From the NCBI RefSeq assembly GCF_051622035.1, contig NC_135356.1:28426839-28490838 (forward strand): DNA of 64,000 bases. Reading direction: 5' to 3'. Source of the DNA: Arctopsyche grandis. Lineage: Eukaryota; Arthropoda; Insecta; Trichoptera; Hydropsychidae. This document shows, piece after piece, positions 36,701 to 47,216 of this stretch. Each line of letters starts with the position of its first letter. Position 1 is the first letter of the stretch. The notes below the pieces were generated by a model that was not told the DNA's origin, ran no database searches, and worked only from the letters and a program-made list of their open reading frames with translations. A program made the translations under genes and the position numbers.

Positions 36701-39700
36701 ATTTATTTTATACAAATAATTCAACTCCATAATCAAACCGTATGACATTTAATAACACAGAGAAATTTGAAAAATAGACTAGTACGGGGCATATTTAACA
36801 AGTGAAAAAAAGTTTTTTAAAAACATACCACTCTATAATTTGTATATAAAATTATTATTTTGAATAAAAACACCAATATTTTTTTTTCTACCGCCATCTA
36901 TGTTTAAAACTAATAAGCAAACGTCAACGGTATCATTTAAAAATTTATACAGACTCCCCGTTGGGACCCAAAAACTTGCATCTTTTCATTCAAAAGTATA
37001 TCATTACCTATAATAATTCAAAAGCAATTTGCTAACAAATATGTAAATATATATTTTCTTAAATATATGTATCCTTTTTATTCGCATCACACAATTCGCT
37101 TATTAAAAATCATATTATACCTCTCGATGTGATGAATAAAACTTCCACTTTTACTCTCATCTATCGGCAAGGAGCTGACTGAATGGTGTACCGGCTTTTG
37201 TAAGTGTAAATGAGGCAAATGACACATCAGTCCACTCATTGTAACATTCATGATGGATTCATTGTGTATATGCAATGTCTAAAACAGTACAAAGAACAAT
37301 TAAAACACCCAAACAACCATCGACACAATGATTTATGTATACGCATACCATAAAATTCGACATGATAACGAGCAGCAGTCCAGAAATTACAATGAATATC
37401 CAAGTAACTCCTTGTATCCAAAGCGTAACCAGTATACAAAGCTTCGAATTTTTACCTTGAAAGATCAACAAACGGCATTTGTCGTATGGTAACTCTAATA
37501 AATGCTTTTGCTAAGCATTCCGATATATTAAAATACTACCTGGATCAAGTTTAAGCGAATCTTGGGATGCGTTCAGGTTTGTTAATTGGTCGCACGATTC
37601 GCTTTGAGCCACCATTCGTGATACGGTCGATAGTAGAGAGTCCGAAGGTGACTGCTCCAATGTTTCCTGTCAAAAAGCAATTTGTTAACAGTTAAAGTAT
37701 ATTTCATATGTTCTGATATGTTGGTAAAAGCTGTCGTACAATTGGGTGGTTTGTAATATGTTCTTCCGTCAGCGTGAAGTGCAATGTAAAAAGGCCCAAT
37801 CCGGTTAAATACAGCAGTGTCCATCCAGCTCGAGCTTCCCATTGACCTTCTGATGAAGATTTAAAATTGAATTATTTATAGTCAGTGGAAAAAGTTCGAT
37901 GATACTCTGTAATACTTTAAGACGGCTTACCTAGGTGAGATTGGGTTCCGCGGCATTTGAATTCATCACATAGACCGTAGTCGGCAGCTATGAAGAGTCC
38001 GACGGCGAGAACTGAAGCGGCGAATAGTTTTCTCAGACCTAGCACTTGAATCAAGATTTCTCGTATGAATTTATTAAATGAATGCATTCAAATGTTTTTA
38101 AATTCTTACACATGCATGTATGATATGAAAATAAAGGGTCTACCTCACGGGCCCGAATGTGAAACGCCCGAAAACGCAAATATCGGAAGGCAAAGATCGA
38201 AAATCGAAAGATCTTTAGTCGAAAGATTAAAAATAAAGGGTGCATGGTAAACGGTACATTCTCACGTACATACTCACTTAATTTGCGCGAGCAGGATATA
38301 ACAGGAACAAGAGGAACAGGCTTTTCCTCCCGTATTCTGCGCGCGCACATTAATACGGGAGGAAAAGCCTGTTCCTGTTGTATCCTGCTCGCACAAATTT
38401 ATTTATTTATTTATTTACATACAAATATACCAGGAAGGCTTAACAGGTAAGCCCCAAATGCGCCTTCCTTGTCCACATAATTATTACATAGATACATGTA
38501 AATCTAAACAATATCTGACATCTATGGTCAGATATTACAAACATCGTATTAATACGATACATAACGATGAATGACTTTCATGTAACAATGCGAATTTATA
38601 TTCGATAAACAACCACAGAGACATCTATGGTGAGCAATATGGCGAAACCTAAGATATAACAATAACTAAAGGTTTGCTAAAGATCTCGTGGAAGGAGCAT
38701 GTAAGAAACGAAACAGTCCTCCAGCTTCTTGATAAAAAGAGAGAGCTTCTTGACACGGTGAAGCGCCGTAAGATGGATTTCTTTGGCCACATTATTCGCG
38801 GCCCCAAATATCGCCTTCTACAAACAATCATAGAAGGGAAAATAGAAGGCAAACGGTGGCTTGGGAGAAAGAAGCTCTCTTGGCTCCGGAACATTAGGTC
38901 ATAGATGGGACTCGGTCTCGAAAAGCTATTTCGGCTTGCCCATCATAGGGAAGAATTCGCACGGGCCATAAACGATGTCTGCCCATGGTAGTCGCCTACG
39001 TCTGAATACGGATTCGGCATTAGAAGAAGAAGAAGAAGAAGAAAGGTTTGCAACAGACAATTGGGAAGGAAACGCCAATTTTACAGGAATCGTTTCAATG
39101 AAAATCAGAAAAATTGGCAAATTCTGATAAGAAGCGATCGACCTTGATAAACCAAGGTCTGGCCAACAGCGAGACTTAGCGGGAATCGAACTCGTAACAT
39201 CAAGTACGAAATAATTCAACATTCACCACTAGACCACGCTGCTGGTTGATTAAGTGAATATGTACCGTTGAAATTAAGTTAGTATGTACCTTTAACCATG
39301 CACCCTTTTTTTTTAATCTTTCGACTTAAGATCTTTCGATTTTCGATATTTGCGTTTTCGGGCGTTTCACATTCGGGCTCGTGACGGAGACCGGAAAATA
39401 AAATAAAATTGTTTTTTTTTTAGAGATCCTTGTATTTGTTTTGAATTTTTTAGTATAAGCATGCAATTCGAATTTCTCCATACAGATTGAAAGATTGTAA
39501 ATTATTATTTAAAAAGTCGTAAATGAAATCAATAAACCTTGAAAATCATCTAAATGAAATCGATATTCAAATACAGAACAATACATAGTATATACATATA
39601 TTTATACCGAGGAGTATGTCCATATACATATATTAACTGAAAAATAACACCATGTTTTAATTCGTAATCGGAGGATTGTTCACCTTCAAATGTAATCAAT

Positions 39701-40581
39701 ACTATTTCATTTATTTGCGAGGAAAAGTATTTTATATTCAGATTGTTTATTTCCGAACGAAATGTGATACGAACGGCATTATTTAGCTTTCAATAATCTC
39801 AAGTTTCAGACTTTTCTAACCCCCCCCCCCCCCCGGGTACAGATATATTATGTTTTTCCGTTATTTATGATGTATTTCATTTACCTGATAAATCAAAAGT
39901 AATATAAAATATGTATTTATAATATTTTCTTTTGGCGATGATAAGTTCTTGAACACGCTTTGATTATTATCTGTTTTAAGCAACACTCCTCCATTTAACC
40001 TTAAAAGCTTTTCTTACTTCGTCCATATTTTTCACTTCTGACCTACATATATACATGCATATGTTATCTTACATTATCTTAGGTACTGCTCTTGCCCATC
40101 TTTCGTCTAATTTTCACTCATACCAGTTACATCTCTTATATAGCAAACCACCAGTTATAACGAGCATACAAAGTTTCATCCTATTCAAACTACATTGAAC
40201 TTGATGCAACATTTTAACTTTCAATGCCGAAGTTCGTCACATGATATCTACACAACTTCTGGACATATTAATAAGTTATCCCGAGAATCCTTATTGAGAG
40301 AGTCACCTTGAGAGTTGTATCTATCTTTATACATACATATATTGGGAACATTGATAGTCTTATACAAATAAAAACACATCACAAGTAAAAATACTGTAGA
40401 CATATTTGAAAAATAGCAATAAAACTTACTTTTCTTACAGAAGAAGAAGTAGTAGAGGAGTGCAAACAGAATGACGACTGCTTTGAGCGGATCCTGTAGA
40501 TGGCATGGTACCCGTCCTGGGATCTGAGCTAAGACTACCAGACCACAGCCTACGGCATAGCTCACAGCTCCTCGGGACAAT
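33724..40581 (-). CDS. Unrecognised multi-pass membrane protein, eight exons
   Basis: Exons in order of transcription: 40581-40430, 38044-37931, 37849-37740, 37666-37540, 37455-37349, 37278-37121, 35105-34090 and 33902-33724 (stop at 33726-33724). All introns are GT..AG and all phases agree, giving about 653 residues. Hydrophobic segments: AVSYAVGCGLVVLAQI, LKAVVILFALLYYFFF, FAASVLAVGLFIAADYG, GWTLLYLTGLGLFTLHF, LWIQGVTWIFIVISGLLLVI, YGWTVFVAYTGFAVSSL, TIAMMTPALPLTGIWWAVF and ICALLSLPIILLGLTLLF, so about eight. Between segments 5 and 6 is a loop of over 300 residues, very rich in Lys, His, Asn and Thr, encoded mainly by one 1016-base exon. NES and NVT glycosylation sites follow segment 5, so part of that loop may be lumenal or extracellular. 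The first exon's acceptor is weak and the true start is unknown; an ATG at 40619 (MRVCSYDEIIWN) could be the start if the exon extends. The family is not recognised. A plasma-membrane or vesicle protein is plausible only as inference. Confidence 0.75.
35167..35884. mobile_element. hAT-like MITE family D, 718 bp, in an intron
   Basis: Ends CAGAGAAATGTTATAATA and TATTATAACATTTCTCTG are inverted and the flanks ACTAAATA (35159-35166, 35885-35892) are exact 8-bp duplications. A second copy lies at 47217-47832 in the opposite orientation. It sits in the ~2-kb intron before the large loop exon. The small frame on the minus strand is not coding. Confidence 0.85.
35893..37120. other. Intron DNA of the membrane-protein gene
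   Basis: AT-rich. Contains an ACAGGGTGTTATGAAG mariner-like end near 36213 without a detected partner, and a family A remnant at 36805-36930. No additional exon was needed or found. Confidence 0.4.
36805..36930 (+). repeat. Dispersed repeat family A, left part only
   Basis: Matches 11818-11935 (GTTTTTTAAAAACAT, TTATTATTTTGAATAAAAA, TACCGCCATCTATGTTTAAA). Confidence 0.6.
38287..38394. repeat. Long hairpin inside the Mutator-like element
   Basis: Arms GCGAGCAGGATATAACAGG and CCTGTTGTATCCTGCTCGC, continuing through AGGCTTTTCCTCCCGTAT / ATACGGGAGGAAAAGCCT, around a GCGCGCGC-containing loop. Almost perfectly paired over about 45 bases. Confidence 0.8.
38396..39246 (-). mobile_element. tRNA-derived SINE split by a LINE fragment
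   Basis: The 3' half of the SINE (ACCAGGAAGGCTTAACAGG ... GAGACATCTATGG) is at 38396-38640 and the head/core half at 39050-39246, with the B-box GAGTTCGATTCC and A-box TGGTCTAGTGG clear on the minus strand. The piece between is an unrelated LINE end. Confidence 0.7.
38650..39045 (+). pseudogene. LINE ORF2 C-terminal fragment with (GAA)n tail
   Basis: The frame at 38674-38904 reads KISWKEHVRNETVLQLLDKK, KRRKMDFFGHIIRGPKY and IIEGKIEGKRWLGRKKLSWL, a motif string typical of the C-terminal part of insect non-LTR reverse transcriptase ORFs. A stop follows, then FRLAHHREEFARAI in another register, and the fragment ends in AGAAGAAGAAGAAGAAGAA. Confidence 0.75.
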
Positions 40582-40789
40582 CTATTCCAAATAATTTCAT
40601 CATAACTACATACACGCATGGAAAATAACTTATCCACTACAATCGCAATAACAATAACACAATATTTACTGCGCATGTGCACGTATAAATTGTTCGCCAA
40701 ATTTATATAATTTGCTGCAGCGGCAATGGCGGATCCACGGTGGTGGCACGAGGTCAATGGCCACCACCCTAGATATAATATACATACAT

Positions 40790-41070
40790 AATATTATTAC
40801 ATGTATAAAAACGGACGCGATGTATGTGGGTATGTTTGTGATTATGTATGTGGCGGACGCGTGGGCAAGTATGGAGATTTCAAAAAAACAAATTTCAGAA
40901 TGCCAGTAGTATACGTTATACATAGGGATGTGGCGTGACGACCGATCGTGTCGACCGATTAATTCCTTATTTCGAACGGTTGAACGGGTTGGATCGGCGA
41001 GCGTGTAGTGCACGCACTCAACATTTTACTTTTAATACGAGCGCGTGCCTATAAATTACCTTACATTTTA
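40790..41070 (+). repeat. Repeat family C, second copy
   Basis: Matches the outer parts of 17688-18441 (GCAAGTATGGAGATTTCA, AGGGATGTGGCGTG, GAGCGCGTGCCTATAAATTACCTTAC). It lacks the direct repeats, the PHYHD1 piece and the 920-bp element, so it serves as the unoccupied reference. Confidence 0.6.
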
Positions 41071-41078
41071 TTTATATA

Positions 41079-41180
41079 CTAGTGGTTTTACTCGGCTTCG
41101 CTCGGTGTTTGTAATATAAACCTGGCTAATCTAATAGTAATAGTTTTATTTCATCAATATTTTCACAAAAAAAACATAGC
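41079..41180 (-). mobile_element. Helitron 3' end
   Basis: A^CTAGTGGTTTTACTCGGCTT on the plus strand is the reverse complement of a Helitron terminus (..CGAGTAAAACCACTAG^T), as at 6663. The rest of the element is not clearly delimited. Confidence 0.45.
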
Positions 41181-41589
41181 TTAGCAGCCAAGACCTATTT
41201 ATTTAAGGGTCAGGATAGCTTAGGTTAAGTTAACGTTGGACCTATTCATTTAAGATTTAGTTAAGAGATATGTATCTGCTGACGATATTTTGATAGAAAT
41301 GCTTTGACAACATGGCAGGAAAAAACAAAAATTGTAATAAACATTTCTTTGCTACGATACAAATAAAAAAAAAATCGACTACGATTCAAAGGTAGATCGC
41401 ATACTAAAGTAGCACCGTTACAAAGTCTTTAGAAATTATATATAAGATAACATATAACTTTATTTTAATTCGTGTATCACAATTCCTTTCCGAAACGACC
41501 CGTTGAAATCAACAATAGCTCAAATTTGCATTCGGCGTTTAAAAACGCAATTCAAACACGCCTTTTTGATCCAAAAAGTAACATTATTA

Positions 41590-42240
41590 AATCGGGGGTA
41601 CGAGCAGACCGGTTCGGTGATTACTGGTCACAAAGTACTCGTCACAAAGTCACTAAAATCTCTATAACGGAACATCTGGCAGCCGAAAAGTCCATCATAC
41701 TAACGAGAACTTGAGTACCAAATTTATTTATTTATTTATTGACATATATACCAGGAAGGCCTTACAGGTAAATCCCAATGCGCCTTCCTGGCCAATTACA
41801 AATACAAATGCAGCATTTTTATTACCAGTCGTTGTATTGCGAGACACTGAAAAACTCTCAAATTAAGGAGACATCTATGAATTGTACATAAATTTTATTG
41901 TACATCAATCAAACTTCAAATAGTGGTGACATAGTAGGTAGGAAGGATTTTAGCCAATTTTTTTTCCGGGAACCGTTTCAACAATGAAATCAGAGAAAAT
42001 TGGCAAACTCTGATAGGAAACGATCAACCTGGAGTCACAAATCCAGGTGTGACCAACAGCATACTCTGAAAAATTAACTTTCATTCAGGGATTGAACCCG
42101 GCACCTTCTTGACGCTAAGCAGAAGCTTAACGACCGAGCTATGCTGCTGGCTTATATATAGTATATTCGCGATTTTCATGGGAAAAGTTGTCTTTGTGAC
42201 CACCGCAATGTGACGAATAATCCAATTACCGAGCAGACCA
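41590..42240. repeat. GGTCACAAAG-family repeat split by a SINE
   Basis: Matches the uninterrupted copy at 7690-7915 on both sides of the SINE. Outer ends are inverted (GAGCAGACCGGTTCGG / CCGAGCAGACC). Confidence 0.6.
41723..42156 (-). mobile_element. tRNA-derived SINE, full length
   Basis: Minus strand: head CCAGCAGCATAGCTCGG with a B-box-like GGGTTCAATCCC, core CAGGTTGATCGTTTCC and CATTGTTGAAACGGTTCC, 3' hairpin GGAAGGCGC / GGCCTTCCTGG, tail AATAAATAAATAAAT. Nearly identical to 50936-51373, suggesting recent activity. Confidence 0.85.
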
Positions 42241-44215
42241 TTCTGCCCTTCAGGTATTTTTATTATCATGTGCATAATCAATGCATCCTATCCATGATCT
42301 TTCTCCTCCGCTGGGAATTCTACTATATAAAGTCGATTTCGAGATATAACGTTACATAAGTATTATGCCTGCAAAATCTGGGGATTTTCAGGCATAATAA
42401 TGTAATGAAACATAATGTGTATTTAAAATTAGAAATGGCCCCCACCCTGCAAATTTCCCAGACGCGTCACTATACAGCGGGATAATTTTATTGACATTTC
42501 GCGGTATTGTTTCAAGTTTGCGCGGTGGGAAGCCACAATAATGGATACCGTCGGTGCTCGTTGGCAATCAATGTTCCATTTAGTTGAAAGCCATTGTGTT
42601 TATGGCTGCTTTATACACCCCATGGCAATTTGTAATTGAAAACTTCAAGGACAATTATGTTTTACACAAACGAGGCGAGTCTCCGATGAACGTCACATAT
42701 GTATATACATATTTATGGATAAATTAAATAGCGTTTTGGAGAAAAATCCGGGATTTAAGACGATAAACAACATATCAAATCTTTTAAAATTAAAACAAAT
42801 TAATTGCTCTATAACTGAAAATATGAATACAATACGACATTTCACAATGATAGGCGTCGACGTATGACCATACAAAATTTGGAACAAAATTTAATAGTGT
42901 ATTACGAAAATAGTTCTGTATTATAGTATAATAGATTATATTATATGTATGTTCATATGTAACTCAAGTGATGAATTATTTGCTATATCCAAATAATACC
43001 TATATTAGTTTAGTCGCAGCTAATTAATATATCCTAATATCTTATTCATATTTGATGAGTTTCGTAATTATTAATTTTAGAATAAATATTGTGCATGCTA
43101 TATGTAGTATTGATGGTTATAGTCCTCTTGGGGAACCTTCCACAAAAAAGGTAAAGCATTATTCATAGTACCTCCTGGGTGATGGCGGAAATCTATGATC
43201 TTAACTTTGCCTAATTTGTATGATGAGTAGATATGTTTTTGTATGTATATACATACATATATTGTACTCATATGTAGAAATATCAAAATATCTTAATTAA
43301 TTTATCTAGTTTATATCTAAAATATCGTATATTGATACCATGATAAATAAATATAATATTAACTGACCGGGATCAAATGTTTAAACACGTGTCAAATAAA
43401 CATATGAAGTTGTTGTGCGGGAGAGGCTAGAAGTGAGAGTAAGTGATAGAAGAATTTTATAAATTATAATAAGTATGTGAATAATATTAAGTAGTTGCCT
43501 AGTTCGGTCCTCATCCATTTTTTTGTCGTTTTGTCCCTTTTTTTGTTCAACAGCGCGCTAGGATTCCTACGCTTATACATAGTATTCTATGTACATACAT
43601 GTGTGATTCTATTTTATTATTCTATACATAAGTTCTTGTTAACGACAAGGCCTTCGTTTGGTGTATGCTCTTTTATTAACTTTTCGATCGCAAAAAGGAA
43701 ACTGAATGAAAAGACTCCTCGGCGTTGTGGCCTGAATAACCTTTTGGAATCCTCTATGAGGAGCTTTGGATTCTATATAAATGCAAATTTTTTCACACAC
43801 CGGCAACAATACATGTATGTGTACATATGCGTTGAAAAAATATTCTCATCAATGTGAGACTTGTAGCAATGTTTTTTTCCCTCTCTTTTTGTATTGAATG
43901 TTTTGTTTCATTTGAAAATTGCCTTTTGTATGATGACACTTGTTGCTTAGTCGAGTGGCAGGCAGTATTATTGATGGAAGTATTCTACAAATAAATGTGT
44001 AACACATTTGTTTCCGACTCAAAACTAATGATGGATTAATAATTTATACAGTGTAGACAATATTGGGAAATATCACTGTTTCAACAATCAAATGTGTGCA
44101 ACGCACACAGGTGGCCGAAAGAAATGAGAGTCGAAAAAATTATACTCCTTAGAAAATACGAAACAAGACATCGTACTTTTTAAAATGCATTTGGGTTGTA
44201 TTGGATTGCTGTTGC
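42241..44215. other. Spacer without recognised gene
   Basis: A 120-codon plus frame at 43495-43857 is Phe/Ile-rich and lacks homologous features. It is not called. GACACACAGG and ATGTATGTACATA-like motifs occur. Confidence 0.35.
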
Positions 44216-44223
44216 AAATTACT

Positions 44224-44352
44224 AAAGCCCGGACCCAGAGGGTGCCGCGTGTTGTTCAAATGTTGTAAATGCATTGTTAAAGGTTTGCCGAACTTTTTTT
44301 ACAAAGGATTTACAACAATGGAACAATGAGCGGCACCTTGGCTATCCTACCT
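44224..44352 (+). mobile_element. Long hAT MITE (family B)
   Basis: AAAGCCCGGACCCAGAGGGTG to CTATCCTACCT. Internally it is a near palindrome: GTTGTAAATGCATTGTTAAAGG pairs with CCTTTGT..ATTTACAAC around TTTGCCGAA. Flanks AAATTACT / AAATTACA agree in 7 of 8 bases. Confidence 0.75.
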
Positions 44353-45115
44353 AAATTACAACTTGAAACACACCCGAAATATAATTCGGGGAAATAACGG
44401 GATAGCAGGTATAGCTTCGGTCCGCAGAGAGCTAGGTCTTTTATCTTTGCGACTGCCAGATGTATTTCTTAAAGGATGTTGAATATTGGTTGGTCATCGA
44501 TCGAAAAATGTCCTAGATGTGGGATTGGGGGTAAAAACACTATATTTTCATGAATTAATCGAGTGCCGTAACAACGTATTCGCAACAGGGTGGTTGTCAA
44601 GGGCGCTGAATCCAAGGGGCGTCTTACGCACCCTCGCCTATTTTTTATTAAATTATCAAAAACTCTTTAAGATTGACCGGCGGTCAAGACTGATTATGAA
44701 ATTAAAGCATTTTAAAAAATAGAATATGAATTAGAGAATAAAATAAATTTTGATAGCGAAATAGCAGACTTTGATAACACCAAAACACGAAAAAATCGAC
44801 TTTAGATTTATTTGCAGTAGTTTTATTTATGTTAATAAGCTAATAATTAATGGATTTAGAGTTGGAAAACTAAATTGAAAAGAACCATTGAAACTAACGG
44901 ACTATTTGAAACTTCCAAGTTACATACATATGTACAATAATTCGAATACTTTAGTTTTGTTTTCAAATCTTGCAACTGGAACTTCAGCATCAATTCAATG
45001 CTTTCGTTATACGTTTTTTGTACCTAGCTATATCACTATAAAATTATTTACATATTAGCCACAGTGACATTACAGAAGACTCTAACTCGTCCACCACTAT
45101 TTGAAGTTTGATTGA
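44353..45115. other. Spacer with possible LINE debris
   Basis: A short frame at 44486-44722 reads FHELIECRNNVFATGWLSRA and continues basic. It is not recognised. The remainder is AT-rich. Confidence 0.25.
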
Positions 45116-45292
45116 TGTACAATAAAATTTATGTAGAATTCATAGATGTCTCCTTAATTTGCGAGTTTTTCAGTGTCTCGCAATTCAACGACTGGTAATA
45201 AAAATGCTGCATTTGTATTTGTAATTGGCCAGGAAAGCGCATTGGGATTTACCTGTAAGGCCTTCCTGGTATATATGTAAATAAATAAATAA
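45116..45292 (+). mobile_element. 5'-truncated SINE, 3' half
   Basis: Contains AGACATGTCT-region homologues, GAGTTTTTCAGTGTCTCGCA, GCTGCATTTGTATTTGTAAT, the hairpin GGAAAGCGC / GGCCTTCCTGG and an AAATAAATAAATAAA tail, all as in the full-length copies but without the tRNA-like head. Confidence 0.75.
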
Positions 45293-46560
45293 ACACATCA
45301 TCTTCTATAAAGGATCTTGGTGTCATATTCAATAATAAACTCGATTTCTTTGAACATTTTTTCCTTCATTATCAACAAAGCGTTTAAATCTCTCGGATTC
45401 CTAATCCGAGAGATTTAAACGCTTCTCATCCTCAACAGAACCCTTTAATGATCCTTATGTACTTAAATTACATTATTTTTCCTTTGTAAGGTCTCACCTT
45501 GAATTTGCCTCAATTATCTAGTCACCTTTTTATTTATCCCATATAATTTGTATTGAAAAAGTCCGACATAAATTTATTAAATCCTCACGCTACCTTTTTC
45601 CTACCTATACCCATTCTACTGTTCCTGATATTTTAAAAATCCTATCTTTTAACAATCTTTCTGTCAGGTGACGACTTACTGATGCTACATTCTTCTTTAA
45701 GCTCATAAATGGTTTCCTTGATTGTTCTGATTTACTGAGTGAGGTTGATTTCAGGATCCCAGTTAGGTATTCTAGACACGTTGCACTCTTTTCCCTTAAT
45801 CCTTTCAATACTAATTCCCAAAAATATTCTTATCTGCAGCGTGTTTATCGTATGTTTAACGGGGAGCTGAATGAGGTTGATCTGTTCGGTATTTCCCTAC
45901 ATCAATTAAGGACTAACATCAAGAGAATCTTGACCGATTGATCATTTTCTTCTTCTATTCTATTTTATAACCTTTTTCCAATATTTTAACACTTTAGTTT
46001 ATTAAGGCAATGTGCTATTTAATCATGTTATAGCTTTTATTCTTTTCCTTTTCATTTGTATTTATCTTTTTCATTTGTTTATCTTTGTAAAAATCTGTAA
46101 TTGGACTCGGATTTTATATATACTATATTACTAGCTGAACCCGGCATGCTTTGCAATGCCACAATAACGCATGCAATTCCCGTTCCCGTTCCCATTCTCG
46201 TTCCCGTTCTTGTTCCCGTTCCCGTACCCGTTCTCGTTCCCGTTCCCATTTGTCGGTAAAACGCAGGCTGCGAACACGTTGGTCGCGACGCGAAAACATT
46301 TGAAATTATAGCGTTGCAATGATACTCATTCCCGTTTTCCCCGTTTTTGTTCCCGTTTTTGGGCATTTTTTTTCACAATAATCTCCCCGGACATGCATAC
46401 AACAAATTCTGAATCCTGATCGTAATCGGTTCGGTTTAGGAGCCTATTCGAGACACACACACACACACACAGACATTCAATTTTATATATATATATAGAT
46501 ATATTAACTATATGTTTTTATGCATTTATACATCTTATTGTCTGTTGATTTTTCAATAAA
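45293..46560 (+). pseudogene. CR1-like LINE, C-terminal ORF2 and 3' UTR, split by a Helitron
   Basis: With frameshifts it reads SSIKDLGVIFNNKLDFFEHF, SFVRSHLEFA, IEKVRHKFIKS, KLINGFLDCSDLLSEVDFRI, YRMFNGELNEVDLF and LHQLRTNIKRIL, the standard post-RT region of CR1-group elements. A 47-base palindrome at 45376-45424 interrupts it. The 3' UTR continues to 46130, resumes at 46500 after the Helitron, and ends with TGTTGATTTTTCAATAAAAA; the same 3' end is at 563-752. Confidence 0.8.
46131..46499 (-). mobile_element. Non-autonomous Helitron with a hexamer array
   Basis: Minus strand: A^TCTATATATATATAAAATTG ... hairpin GGCATTGCAAAGCATGCC, GGGTTCAG, CTAG^T. It splits a LINE 3' UTR whose empty equivalent is at about 640-660, with no target duplication, as expected for a Helitron. 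Positions 46165-46255 hold about 14 variants of CCCGTT. Confidence 0.85.
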
Positions 46561-47216
46561 AAAAAAAAATATATTGCATGCGGGCCCAAATTTTCTAGTT
46601 ACGCCACTGCCACGTTGGTTATACATACATATATATAATGCAATTGAGCAGGCATATTGCAATTGAGTAGAGCGTTCAATGGGGACGACTCTAGTAGATG
46701 TTGTGCGAAAATGAAGAGTGATTCGCAACCGCCATGAAGATAAATCGAGACTTTGAGTGGAGCGGAACAGACTTTTTAAGAGTGCTAGACCGGTTCACGT
46801 AGACCGGATATACAGCAGTTTGTCTTCGTGTCGGGCTGCGTATGTTCTGGCATATTCTAAATTACGAGCTACTCGACCCTTACGCAACGGGTGGGTCGCC
46901 AACGGGTTAAAAGTGAGCCGTGCTAAAGCCAATTTATAAGGCAATTTTTCCCTCGCAAAATAAATTACCGCACAAACGCGTTACGTCCGCTGGGATGCTT
47001 GAATTACCTTTATTTATCCAGATCTAATATAATTCTTCTTCATAAAGAATAAATATAATAAATAATACCTCGGAAAATATGTACATATATGTTACAAACG
47101 TACGTACATATACATATGTATATATATATATTTTTTGATGAATTTTATCATTCAAAAGAAGCACATAGTCGTCATGGAGACTTTGTCGTCATGAAATCTC
47201 ACGTTTGTATTCAAAG
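46561..47216. other. Spacer without recognised gene
   Basis: Somewhat GC-richer between 46620 and 46950. A 60-codon frame there has no family features. Confidence 0.3.

Larger units (their letters stand above)
38136..39393. mobile_element. Mutator-like element with ~110-bp inverted ends, in an intron
   Basis: Left end GGGTCTACCTCACGGGCCCG and right end GGGCTCGTGACGGAGACCG are inverted, with pairing continuing through GTGAAACGCCCGAAAACGC and into the GAAAGATC region (38136-38250 against 39290-39393). GAAAATAAA is duplicated exactly (38127-38135 and 39394-39402), the 9-bp signature of Mutator-like transposition. It contains a 100-base hairpin, a split SINE and a LINE fragment. Confidence 0.85.

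Noticed and set aside
37582..37842. Single 86-codon frame across this minus-strand segment
   Set aside because: It runs through an intron in the wrong register. The correct reading uses two separate exons (37849-37740, 37666-37540) that join in phase with the others.
43495..43857. 120-codon plus-strand frame
   Set aside because: Phe/Ile/Tyr-biased, no motif, no splice or polyadenylation context; the expected length of a chance frame in AT-rich DNA is not clearly exceeded.
46165..46255. CCCGTT repeats as telomeric sequence
   Set aside because: Insect telomeric repeats are TTAGG-type. This array is imperfect and lies inside a Helitron.
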